A stretch of 13,770 nucleotides of DNA, from positions 1 through 13,770 of the forward strand of contig JAABOA010000024.1 in assembly GCA_015680635.1 (NCBI GenBank), in the 5' to 3' direction. This document shows positions 1 to 8,167 of this stretch, one piece after another. The first letter of the stretch is position 1. Each line of letters begins with the position of its first letter. The translations under genes were made by a program, and so were the position numbers. This DNA comes from Lunasporangiospora selenospora. Its lineage: Eukaryota; Mortierellomycota; Mortierellomycetes; Mortierellales; Mortierellaceae. Below the pieces are notes generated by a model, which saw only the letters and a program-made list of their open reading frames with translations, searched no databases and was not told the DNA's origin.

Positions 1-1244
1 TTTTTTTTTTTGTATGTGTATACACCAAAAGATGACTCTAATGCAAAGGACTGTGGCGTCTAGTCATTTCTATCGGTATATCGGTGGACCAACCGGTCTG
101 TGTATATCTCTGTTCATACTGGGCTGGATGAAGCTCTGCATACGTGTTACGGTGATTTCACGCACGGACGCACAGACACGCGTCTACAAGGTGGCAAAGC
201 CCAGAGCTGATTCCAGTCCATGTCGTCCCGGCTGTCAGCTTGTCTGGACAGCGATTGACACCTTCCCCTTCTCGCGCCTGTCTGCTCTCACTACTTCTCC
301 TTCTCCTGGCACAGCAGCACCCCCTTTGCGACTCCAGCTTCATCTGACCGGTTTCCATCTGTCTTTCCTTTGTCGAGGGCTCTCTCTTCAGCAAGGTAGA
401 TCGAATCCAGAGGAGTCCTGGTCTCCTTTTTCGTTCTTGTCCTTTTGCAATCCAAAGAACAAGAGTCTGATGGTCTGCGCAAACGAGCTGTCCGAGAGAA
501 TGGGTTCCATCCTGGCTCCCTTGACCTAATATTCCTCTTTACACTCCCAGACGAAAAAGGGACTAGTCTGGTATAGAACGTTTGAATCCAGGAGTCGCAA
601 GTCCCTTCACACCATCCTCTCTATCCATCCGCAGAACATCTCTCTTCTCGGCTAGTAACAGAGAGTCCTATAGACGAGGCTAAGGGGCGGTTTCCCCGAC
701 CGCCCCACCACTCGCCCTGCATCAGCATCAACCAAAGACTCAGGGTCGATCAGGCACACACAATGGTGACCCATCCCTTCACTTCCCTGCCATATTCAAG
801 GATTCGCCTCTTTCCGAGGCTCATTTGCACATCACTTTAATGAACTCATTTCACTGGTCCTACTTTCAATCCAGGTCATGACGAGATATATTTTCAGGGA
901 CACTTTTCTTATTGTTATTTTTTTTTGCAGTCAATGAGGAGATCGAGTCACTGAAATAGCATTTCATCGACACTGGGTTCGAGTCTGTTACTACATGTGT
1001 CCCGCCACAGGCACGCCACCTCTGTAACCGGAATTCGAGTATAGTGCGTGGGTTTAGTCTTCCATCCACTGCCACTGTCAGAGACCGGGAAGTTTTCTTT
1101 GCTGTGCTGGTCCTTATGATTGTAATAAAAAGGCATCGTCGCTATTGACATTTGTCGCGGCCCTTATCCCATACACGTCCACATTTGGTTCTGAATAAAA
1201 AAAACCCCTCTTATTGCCTCCCCCTGTTACCCCGTCTTATAAAG
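1..1244. other. Gene-free stretch upstream of the GH72 gene
   Basis: I see no convincing gene here. The longest open frame (14-529, plus strand, 171 codons) has mixed composition, no recognisable domain, no clear start context and no splice partners. The minus-strand frames overlapping it are shorter and also featureless. The stretch begins with a T run, contains pyrimidine-rich patches, and has a GC-rich inverted repeat at 684-706. The last hundred bases before the ATG at 1245 are C/T-rich, as is common just upstream of fungal start codons. The most economical reading is an upstream intergenic region plus the promoter and 5' leader of the glucanosyltransferase gene. Confidence 0.6.
684..706. 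repeat. GC-rich inverted repeat (7-bp arms, 9-nt loop)
   Basis: GGGGCGG at 684-690 and CCGCCCC at 700-706 are perfect reverse complements around a 9-nt spacer. The left arm lies in the context AAGGGGCGG, which resembles AGGGG stress-response (STRE) and Mig1/CreA-type GC-box cores known from fungi. It sits about 540 bp upstream of the glucanosyltransferase start. The symmetry is seen; a regulatory role is inference, and chance occurrence is possible. Confidence 0.4.
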
Positions 1245-2766
1245 ATGATACTCCGTCTTCGATCAATAGCAATCCTGACAACATGCGTTTGTTATGTGAG
1301 CCTGGGCCAGGCAGCGAGCCCTATAGTCATTAAAGGCTCCAAGTTCTTTGATTCTGTCACCAGAGAGCAGTTCTTCATCAAGGGAGTCGCCTATCAGCCT
1401 AGGCCTTTTGGCTCAGATTTTATTGATCCACTCTCGAGACCCTCAGACTGTGCACGCGACTTTGCTATGATGCACAGCATTGGGCTGAACACCGTTCGAG
1501 TCTACCAGGTATGTCAAGCTCTACCAACTTTGTAAAGCAATAATAATAATAAAAAGAAAGTATAAATAACTTTTCTTGCGCGTGTTCCATCCCGGGTAGG
1601 TCGATCCATTTCTTAACCACGATGAATGTATGAGAATCCTCGAGGACTATGGAATGTACTTGCTACTGGATCTGGCATCGCCGAGAAACACCATCATCCG
1701 AACAAGCCCCGAATACAACATTGATATATGGAACGGTGTTCGGAGCACGGTTGATGCCTTCAAAAACTTCAATAACGTCCTTGGTTTCTTTATCGGGAAT
1801 GAGGTGAGCAATGACAAGCTCACAACACCTGCTAGTGCCTATGTCAAGGCTCTGCTACGAGATACCAAGGCATATATCCGCCAGACGTCTCCTAGACAGA
1901 TTCCTGTCGGATACGCCAATAACGATGATCCTATGATTCGACTTCAAATCCAAGCCTATTTCAATTGTGGCAATGACGCTGAGCGGATCGACTTTTTCGG
2001 GATCAACCTATATGAGTGGTGTGGATCATCGACATCCTACGCGACCTCGGGGTATGCTGATCGCACTGCTGATGTCGCGCAGTACTCGGTTCCCGTTTTC
2101 TTGTCCGAATACGGTTGCAACCTCGTGTCCCCACGAACATTCCCAGAAGTTCAGTCGATCTATGGGCCTGATATGACCGGTATATGGTCCGGTGGTGTGG
2201 TGTACGAATGGTCTCAGGAAGAGAACAACTATGGTCTAGTACGAATCCAAGGCGACAACTCGATCCAAACCCTACCAGACTTTGACCATTTTAAAGATGC
2301 TCTGATGGCTGTCAAGCCATTGGGAGTCAGTATGGATCAATACAACGAAGTTGGACCTGCATCGGCTTGTCCTGAAAGAACCGAGTTCTGGGAGACTAGT
2401 GAGCGGCTGCCTCCAACGCCTTCTGGGGCGACCTGTGATTGTATGATGTCTACACTGAGCTGTACTGCTGCTGGACTCTTTGGTTCAGACGACCAGAGTC
2501 TTGGTGACCACCTGAATGTGATTTGTGGATTGGTATCGTGCAATGAGATTGCTGGCAATGGTGCTCAAGGTATCTATGGCAGGTACTCTTCCTGCAGTCC
2601 GATTCAGAAACTGTCCTACATTTACAACAAGTACTACCATGAGATTGGGCATGGCGAAGCCTCCGCGTGCTACTTTGATGGTAAGGCCAAGCTAGTCCAG
2701 GCCTCTCGACCCTCTGACGAAGGATGCGGAGCACTGATGAGACGAAGGCATTTACCCAGGGGGTGA
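1245..2766 (+). CDS. Gas1-type 1,3-beta-glucanosyltransferase (GH72 + X8/CBM43)
   Basis: Two exons, 1245-1508 and 1600-2766, with a 91-nt phase-0 intron (donor GTATGT, acceptor GGGTAG), encode 476 residues. An in-frame upstream extension to 1152 exists. I chose ATG 1245 because it opens directly into a signal peptide (MILRLRSIAILTTCVCY..., cleavage near residue 23). GH72 follows: GVAYQPR near residue 47, the acid/base Glu in GFFIGNEV (E156), GINLYEW, and the nucleophile Glu in FLSEYGCN (E258). A cysteine-rich X8 module covers about 367-464 and ends near GCGALM. GH72 enzymes cleave beta-1,3-glucan and rejoin the ends, elongating wall glucan outside the plasma membrane; GH72 plus X8 is the GAS1/GAS2 arrangement. 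Oddity: the frame stops 12 residues after the last X8 cysteine, with a basic tail (RRRHLPRG) and no Ser-rich linker or hydrophobic GPI-attachment tail. It may be a secreted, unanchored form, or the 3' end may be altered by a missed intron or indel. Family assignment is very secure. Confidence 0.95.
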
Positions 2767-2943
2767 CCAAAAGCCAATTTACCGACTTTTTGCCTGGGAT
2801 CAATGAGGCATGGAAGTTGAGAGGATCTCTTTTGAGCTGTTGGGATGCACCGGTTTTGGGCCACAAGAGCTGAAGATGCGTTTTTACACCCAACCCCCCT
2901 CTGGAGTGGTACTTTTTCAGAGAGTGTGTGTGACCGGAAAGCC

Positions 2944-2949
2944 AATAAA
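2944..2949 (+). promoter_or_regulatory. Candidate polyadenylation signal AATAAA
   Basis: A canonical AATAAA lies 178 nt after the stop of the glucanosyltransferase gene, in a region with no supported coding potential. It would give a 3' UTR of about 200 nt. Fungal signals are loose, so this is a candidate only. Confidence 0.45.
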
Positions 2950-3639
2950 ATGAACCTTTTCAGTGTGTCTGGTTTCCTCCTTTCCTTCGCAAAATCAAGA
3001 TGGTTCGTCTTCAAACGCACACGTGATTTCATGGAGGAGAACATGGGTGGAGCATCGTCAATCTATCCATCGTCGCGCATTGGCGTCTCAGTATCCATCC
3101 TACGGAAGCAGCCTCGATACCAGGAATCACCATGAGCCATCCATCCTCCAACAGCGCTCTATTTTTGTGTTTTGTCAGCCAGAACCGACCGATGGGGGTC
3201 GGCCCAGCATCTGATTTATGATCAAAACAGTAAAGCATCAGCCCAGGAACAGCTGATTCAGATTGTCAGAGATGGATGAGGATAGTGTCCATCACATCTT
3301 TTCAGCGTCGCCTTCGGAATACGATCAAACAATGCACTACAACTCGGGAGGATGCTGAATCCTGGCCTATAAGCAAAGAGGATATTCATGTCTTTAACAC
3401 CCAAGGAAGAAAAGATCCATACTCCAATGCCGAGGCAAACATCATGGCATCAACAAAAAAAAAAGAAACAACCTCACCTTCAGATTCTTAACTGGACATT
3501 GGACCGACACTACAAAAACACCGATCCTCCCCCCTCCCCTCCTGTTCAAATGTGGAGATGCATCACCAGACTAACATCCCACTACCCCCACCTTTCGCTT
3601 CATCCACTTTACCCTATCTTTTATAACGGGATCCCATAG
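2950..3639. other. Intergenic / 5' region of the eS27 gene
   Basis: No protein-coding gene is supported. The short open frames on both strands are unrelated to any family I recognise. The region must contain the promoter, 5' leader, initiator exon and first intron of the eS27 gene. The intron's 3' end is visible: CTAAC (about 3571-3575) is a good branch-site match, followed by a pyrimidine-rich tract and the acceptor CCATAG ending at 3639. The matching donor and ATG are not obvious. A purine-rich A10 run lies near 3455-3464. A C/T-rich block at about 3528-3543 is promoter-like. Confidence 0.5.
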
Positions 3640-4482
3640 TTGGCCGTCGATTTGTTGAACCCTTCCCACGCTCTTGAGCAGAAGACTCACAAGTTGAAGA
3701 GACTTGTGCAGTCTCCCAACTCCTACTTCATGGACGTCAAGTGCCCTGTAAGTCTTGTTACGGGATAAAGAAAAAAAGAGGCGCAAGGTCATTTGTGGAG
3801 TGGTCAAGAGTCTTTTTTTTTTCAGTTCCACCAATTACGACATTACACTATTCTTTCCCGGCACAGTATCCGGCGCCCATTCAGGACCAGGACTTTATCT
3901 CAACATAATGGAGCGATTGCAATCCTCACTAGCCTAAGCTCTGTATTATGACGTTCAGTCCCGATGCTTGTCGGTTGCTTTTGACGCCAACGCACAGCAT
4001 GCGCTATGCTTGTTTCGACAATAGTCAAATGTTGCGGATCTCTTGAAAAACCAGTCATCAGCAGCAACTCTACCAACATGAGCCTCACTCCTCTTTTATG
4101 CAGGGATTGGGATTTCTGTAGAGTTTTATTATTTTTATTGCTCGGACAAACGACTTATACCTGTATTGCATTTTTTACCCTTTATGTGTGTTCAACTATA
4201 CAGGGCTGCGTCCAGATCACCACCGTCTTCTCGCACGCTCAGACTGTCGTCATGTGCTCGAGCTGCGCTAACGTTCTTGCTCAGCCCACCGGTGGTATCA
4301 CCCGCCTCACCGAGGGTAAGTCATCTGTCTAGTTTTTCGCAATGTTGTCTAGTCCTACGTTTGACGAGTTTAGGAAAAAAAAAAAAAAAAAAAAAAAGAA
4401 AAGAAAGTGGTATTAATGACTGGTATTCTTGTTTCTTTAAATCACTCCTCCAGGTTGCTCTTTCCGCCGCAAGCAGGCTTAA
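3640..4482 (+). CDS. RPS27: 40S ribosomal protein eS27 (5' exon not placed)
   Basis: Three exons are clear: 3640-3747, 4204-4315 and 4454-4482. They encode 82 residues beginning [14 protein letters not shown] and ending CSFRRKQA. The match to eukaryotic eS27 is near line-for-line: [37 protein letters not shown] and RLTEG. The four zinc-binding cysteines are present in DVKCPGC and VMCSSC. eS27 is a small zinc-ribbon protein of the 40S subunit. The human protein is 84 residues, so only about two N-terminal residues (Met plus one) are missing. TAG lies in frame immediately upstream of 3640, so a separate initiator exon is required. One candidate is ATG 3218 with donor GTAAAG at 3230 (adding M-I-K-T); another is ATG 3192 with donor GTCGGC (adding M-G). 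Neither is strong. Introns are 456 nt and 138 nt with good donors (GTAAGT in both); the second contains an A23 run. An AATAAA lies 28 nt past the stop. Confidence 0.95.
4375..4397 (+). repeat. A23 homopolymer in the last eS27 intron
   Basis: Twenty-three consecutive A residues, followed by GAAAAGAAAG, lie inside the 138-nt third intron between donor 4316 and the acceptor ending at 4453. The run does not touch coding sequence. It is a slippage-prone microsatellite whose true length could differ from the assembly. Confidence 0.9.
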
Positions 4483-4510
4483 GCGCGCAATGGTTTATCT
4501 TTTGACAGGC

Positions 4511-4516
4511 AATAAA
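4511..4516 (+). promoter_or_regulatory. Polyadenylation signal AATAAA of the eS27 gene
   Basis: A perfect AATAAA starts 28 nt after the eS27 stop codon, a typical distance for a compact ribosomal-protein gene. It leaves about 240 nt to the next start codon for 3' processing and the next promoter. Confidence 0.6.
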
Positions 4517-4696
4517 CGGCTGGATAATATATATATTATACTGGCGCTTTTTTCCCACTCTACAATCTTCTCCACTCAATATTCTAAATGAACAATGTGA
4601 ATTCTCTCGGACCCAGTACATGTAGGGGTGTATGCGTGTCTGTACGTAAATTTCACTATTTACCATTTCTGTCAACTGTTGTTTCCTTTTCCAACG

Positions 4697-4720
4697 CTCT
4701 CTCTCTCTCTCTCTCTCTCT
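4697..4720 (+). repeat. (CT)12 microsatellite in the 5' leader of the Tom20-SET gene
   Basis: Twelve uninterrupted CT units lie about 37 nt before the ATG at 4758 and continue into a further C/T-rich tract. Pyrimidine-rich tracts just upstream of start codons are common in highly expressed fungal genes and often mark the transcription start region. The tract is seen; the promoter role is inference. Confidence 0.75.
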
Positions 4721-4757
4721 TTTCTCCCCTCCTTCACTCCTTCCTCCCTGTCTGACC

Positions 4758-7017
4758 ATGAAGACCTCGACAATCGTTGCAGCCACGGTCGGTACTCTGG
4801 CCGTAGCCTCCATTGGCTACGCCCTCTACTTTGACTCGAAGCGTAGGAATGACCCCGAGTTCCGCCGCAAGCTGAGTAAGTGGGCATCGAAAGAACAAGT
4901 GGGGAGAGGTTGGACTACTCTGGAATGAGCATGGCTATCCAAGACCATGCGAAAAAAAAGAGAGAGTGTGTGTGTGTGGTTCGACACTGTTTGAGACTTG
5001 CGCCAAGTAAAAGAGCCGCATCGCAGAGCCGCATCGTAACGGGAACATCCGAATGGCAGTGTCTGCTTCTTGATGACAAGAATGTTTCCCTACTGTTGTT
5101 CAGAGTCTTCAGACATTGACTCCTCAAGGAACAATGAGTAAAAGATCAGCTACTCCCCTTTCTCGACCATGCACCCATTCCCCCGAATCTGAATCCGAAA
5201 TCCAACAACACTGTCCAGCCTTTGCTGCCTTCTAATCTCTTTACATCCGTACCGTTTTTTTTTCTCAACCTTTTGTAGAGAAGGAGCGCAAGCGCGCGAG
5301 CAAGGTCATGAAAGAGGAGGAGCAAAAGCAGGCCACTAGGACAGCCAAGTCTGTCGATGAGGCTCTTGCTAGCATCAATGAGGCCGAGTTCCCAACTTCT
5401 ATGGAGGAGCGCGAGAAATTCTGCATGGAACAGCTCTCCACTGGTGAGGCCCTATTCACTCAAGGTAAGAGTTACTACCGATGCCGTGGAGAGTATGTGT
5501 ATCTTTGCGAGCACCGTTGAATAACCGACGGGTTGTTAACATGATTCGGGACGGGCTGTTTGGATAACTTAGGCCCTGAGGGTTTTGACATGGCCGCGAT
5601 CTGCTTCTACAAGGCATTGAAGGTGTACCCTGCCCCTGCTGAGTTGGTTATGGTGTATCAAAAGACTATTCCTCCAGAGGTCTTTACATTGGTGATGGGC
5701 ATGTTGAGCGCAGATGTAAGTTTTCGAGTTTGGTTTGGGACAAGGTTTTCGGTCGACTGTGCTATTGTATGATTCCCACGCAGAAAACTGAGCAATTTTT
5801 TCTGTTCCATGGAATCCTTAGGTTCAAAAGAAGCAGGAAAAATACTACACAGTTTTCCCTCCCAAGGAGATGAATGTGAAGGTGGATGAACTGCCAGAGG
5901 GCGTCACTGCAGAGGGAAAGAAGGTTGTCCGTCGCGGATTGATTGCATCAAAGGATTTCGCTGTCGGAGAGACAATCTACTCGGAAGCACCGCTCGTTAG
6001 CTCCTTGGAGCCTTCGTTGGAGGGTAACGAGTTCTGTCACTACTGCTTGAAGCAGATCACTGAAGAGGCATCCAAGGTGCCATGCACCAGCTGTACCAAG
6101 GTTGTTTTCTGTTCCGAGGCTTGCTCGACACCCGCCATGGCTGAGTTCCACGGCGTTCTCTGCACCAAGGATTCCGAGGATGCAGACACACCTGAGCGTG
6201 GATTGTACGACTACAGCAAGGAGGCCAACTACAAGTACCCAGGAATGATTGCCAAGTTCTTGGTTCGCATGGTCCACGAGGATTCTTTGAATAGCTCTGA
6301 GGAGTACAACCCTTTTGATCACATTGAACGACTCCGTTTCTTGGAGGTCCGCCCATCGGCTGCAGAGGAGAAGGAGATTCAGCTCTTGAAGCTTGCACTC
6401 GGATCAAAGATTCCTGGAATTGAAGAGTTTATCAACGAGGACCGTTACTTGACATTGAAGGGCAAGTTGCTCTATAACGCCTATGGTGTTACCACCTCTT
6501 TGGATTCTAGTCGCTCTGTCGAGGTATTGAACTATCCCAAACGCTTTTCGAACAGGGGACCCGGTTGATCTCGTTTTTATTTTTGCCAAAAGCACTGGTG
6601 GCTCACAACTCCCCCCCCCCCCCTTTTTTTTTTTTTCCCTTTTTTTTTTTGCCAAACGCTCGGGGGGCTCACAACCCCCCCCCCCCCTTTTTTTTTTGTT
6701 CCCTTTTGTTTTATCGCTACTAGCCTTCGCCCGAGCAGTTGCGTAGCGTTCATGATAGCCCTGTTGTTGGCGCTGGATTCTACAAGGTGACCTCTTACAT
6801 GTCGCACTCCTGCGACCCCAACACCAAGATTGTCTTCCAGGAGCACAACAACACCCTTTCTGTCGTTGCAACCAAGGAAGTCAAGGCAGGAGAGGAGCTC
6901 CATTCTGGATTCATTGATCAGAAGAACGGAACCCTTTCGACTGAGCAGCGTCGTCAGGAGCTCTTCCAGCATTACCGCTTCAAGTGCATGTGCTCACTCT
7001 GCGAAGCCTCAGAATAG
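4758..7017 (+). CDS. Tom20 import receptor fused to a MYND-SET (SMYD-like) module
   Basis: Exons 4758-4875, 5279-5464, 5573-5715, 5822-6523 and 6724-7017 join in frame (phases 1, 1, 0, 0) to 480 residues. Residues 1-150 are Tom20, the outer-mitochondrial-membrane receptor that binds presequences. They comprise an N-terminal anchor (about 5-25, IVAATVGTLAVASIGYALYF), KRRNDPEFRRKL, a charged helical stretch, and the TPR-like core with FYKALKVYPAPAELVMVYQK. Exon 4 carries the Tom20 tail (FPPKEMNV) and continues without a stop into SET-N (RRGLIASKDF, about 186) and a MYND finger (C221, C224, C237, C240, C246, C250, H259, C263). Exon 5 has the SET core SHSCDPN (410-416), GEELHSGFID (439-448) and post-SET cysteines CMCSLC (471-476). 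The module resembles SMYD lysine methyltransferases. If Tom20 inserts as usual, it faces the cytosol. Odd: Gly to Arg in the first SAM motif, Asn to Ser in NHSC, and Phe at the catalytic Tyr position. Two readthrough-prone genes are an alternative, but exon 4 itself spans the junction. Confidence 0.92.
5012..5036 (+). repeat. Short tandem direct repeat in intron 1 of the Tom20-SET gene
   Basis: AGAGCCGCATCG occurs at 5012-5023 and again at 5025-5036, separated by a single C, so the unit is 13 nt. It lies inside the 403-nt first intron, the second longest in the window. Intron 1 also holds a short TG-rich run near 4966-4977. No function is apparent. Confidence 0.8.
6585..6715 (+). repeat. Imperfect 66-nt tandem duplication with paired C13 and poly-T tracts in an intron
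   Basis: Inside the 200-nt fourth intron (6524-6723), a unit starting GCCAAA is present twice, at 6585 and at 6651. Copy one reads GCCAAAAGCACTGGTGGCTC then ACAACT; copy two reads GCCAAACGCTCGGGGGGCTC then ACAAC. Each is followed by exactly thirteen C (6611-6623 and 6675-6687), a long T run, CCC, and more T. The copies differ at several positions and in T-run length. This looks like a small tandem duplication of a homopolymer-rich element, or an assembly or sequencing artefact at difficult homopolymers. The donor (GTATTG at 6524) and acceptor (CTACTAG ending 6723) lie outside it. Confidence 0.85.
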
Positions 7018-7731
7018 AGTATCTATCTTCAGAAGCATGATGATTAGTTTTTTTTTTTTCGGAGGACAGCGTGGTCCCAAGAGTTTTTCATTATCAAAAG
7101 TAAAATGTCGCTCATTCAACTCGAGGTTTTGCGCCCAAGGATCGATCTGTTTGTCACACATGCCCTATTCCTCTTCCAACTCTGTTCTGGGACATTGTGT
7201 GTGCATGTTCTTGCTTGGAGAAATGAAACCGTGCTCAACTTTGCCCTATTGCCCCTGTCATAGGAAGATTGTTCAATGAAACAGGTTTGGCATCGCGTTC
7301 ACCACCGTTGCTCGATGCATCGGAAAAGACGATTGATTGTTTTTTTATATCTTTGACTACACTCGGATGATTATTTGCCACATTAACCCGTAGCTCTCTG
7401 AAATACGTGTTCTTTCAGTTTTGATGATTCTACAATGACAAGGTGGATATTCGAGCCTGGTAATCTCATCGCGCGTCTTCTTTCATGATATTACCCCTCT
7501 ACTCTGTCTCTTCCATCTTTTATCCTATCACTTTCTTGCAACTCCTTGCTTTCTTTGCGTCCCCACCATCTCTTGTCTGCAATTTCTTTTGCGCCCCTCG
7601 GCCTAATTTTGAGGACACTCTGCATCCTCGATCTGAACCTTGTCTAGACGAGGGAGGAGGGAGTGTGACCGTCTTTGGCTGAGTGAAAGGGAGGCTCCAT
7701 TCGGGGTGGGCCTGGCGCTCCTATTGTGAGA
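7018..7731. other. Gene-free stretch after the Tom20-SET gene
   Basis: No gene is supported. The open frame crossing 6830-7279 is a shadow of exon 5 and then loses meaning. A T-rich run follows the stop, at about 7048-7059. No canonical AATAAA was found, so the 3' end of the Tom20-SET transcript is undefined. The block at 7480-7600 is strongly C/T-rich and promoter-like. ATGATGA at 7037-7043 resembles a C/D snoRNA C box, but no D box follows at a suitable distance. Confidence 0.5.
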
Positions 7732-8167
7732 ATGAAAGACACCATGAACCTGGAATCTAGACGCCAGACTGGACACACTTCTAGAGAAACGGTAGAGTCA
7801 GCTCGATGCATGACAAAGGAACACATTGCCAAACTTACCATTCCACTTTGCGGCTAACAAAGGAGTTGTTTCCATCTCTTGTTCCAGATGACCTCTGTCC
7901 ATCCGTTTGTCACCAACGCGATGCTAGAGTCTAGGTTTGTCAGAACGACATCTTGTTCTCCGACTCTGAGCGAACAAAGTCGCAAGAAGGCTCTTTTAAC
8001 CACAGACAAATGGCTATTATCCTCCCCCTCTCCTGCCTCCCTTGCCCCGCCCCTTCCAACTATCTAGCGACTCTACAGGGACCAAGAAGCAGGGCGTTCC
8101 CATAGATGTCCCGACAACTCAACGCCGAGTCTCTTGCTTTTCAGTCAAGGCTGCCAACCGAGCGCTG
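7732..8167 (+). other. Possible 5' exons of the SUMO protease gene (unresolved)
   Basis: A short open stretch starts at ATG 7732 (MKDTMNLESRRQTGHTSRET). A donor-like GTAGAG follows, and then a classical acceptor, CTTGTTCCAG, just before ATG 7889. A second open stretch (MTSVHPFVTNAMLESR...) continues from there. Another acceptor-like site, CTCTACAG ending at 8078, leads into the frame of the first secure protease exon (TKKQGVPIDVPTTQRR), and CTTTTCAG ends at 8143. I could not link these with good donors in matching phases. The simplest secure start is ATG 8168. The real protein may be 30 to 80 residues longer at its N terminus. Confidence 0.3.

Noticed and set aside
14-529. 171-codon open frame on the plus strand
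   Set aside because: No domain, no sensible composition pattern, no clear start context and no splice partners; overlapping minus-strand frames are equally meaningless.
960-1000. tRNA-like TPsiC arm (GGGTTCGAGTC)
   Set aside because: No acceptor stem pairing, D-arm or A-box at the right distance on either side.
2450-3044. Minus-strand open frames of 124-147 codons overlapping the glucanosyltransferase 3' end
   Set aside because: They are antisense shadows of the X8-coding exon and its 3' UTR, without any recognisable family.
4006-4591. Long plus-strand frames across the eS27 introns
   Set aside because: They read through clear GT-AG introns; the only conserved protein here is eS27 in the spliced frame.
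6404-6972. Minus-strand frames of 131-155 codons with KKKRGGGG repeats
   Set aside because: These arise from the C/T homopolymer tracts of intron 4 and the antisense of exon 5.
7037-7043. ATGATGA as a C box of a C/D snoRNA
   Set aside because: No CTGA D box within about 100 nt and no terminal stem.
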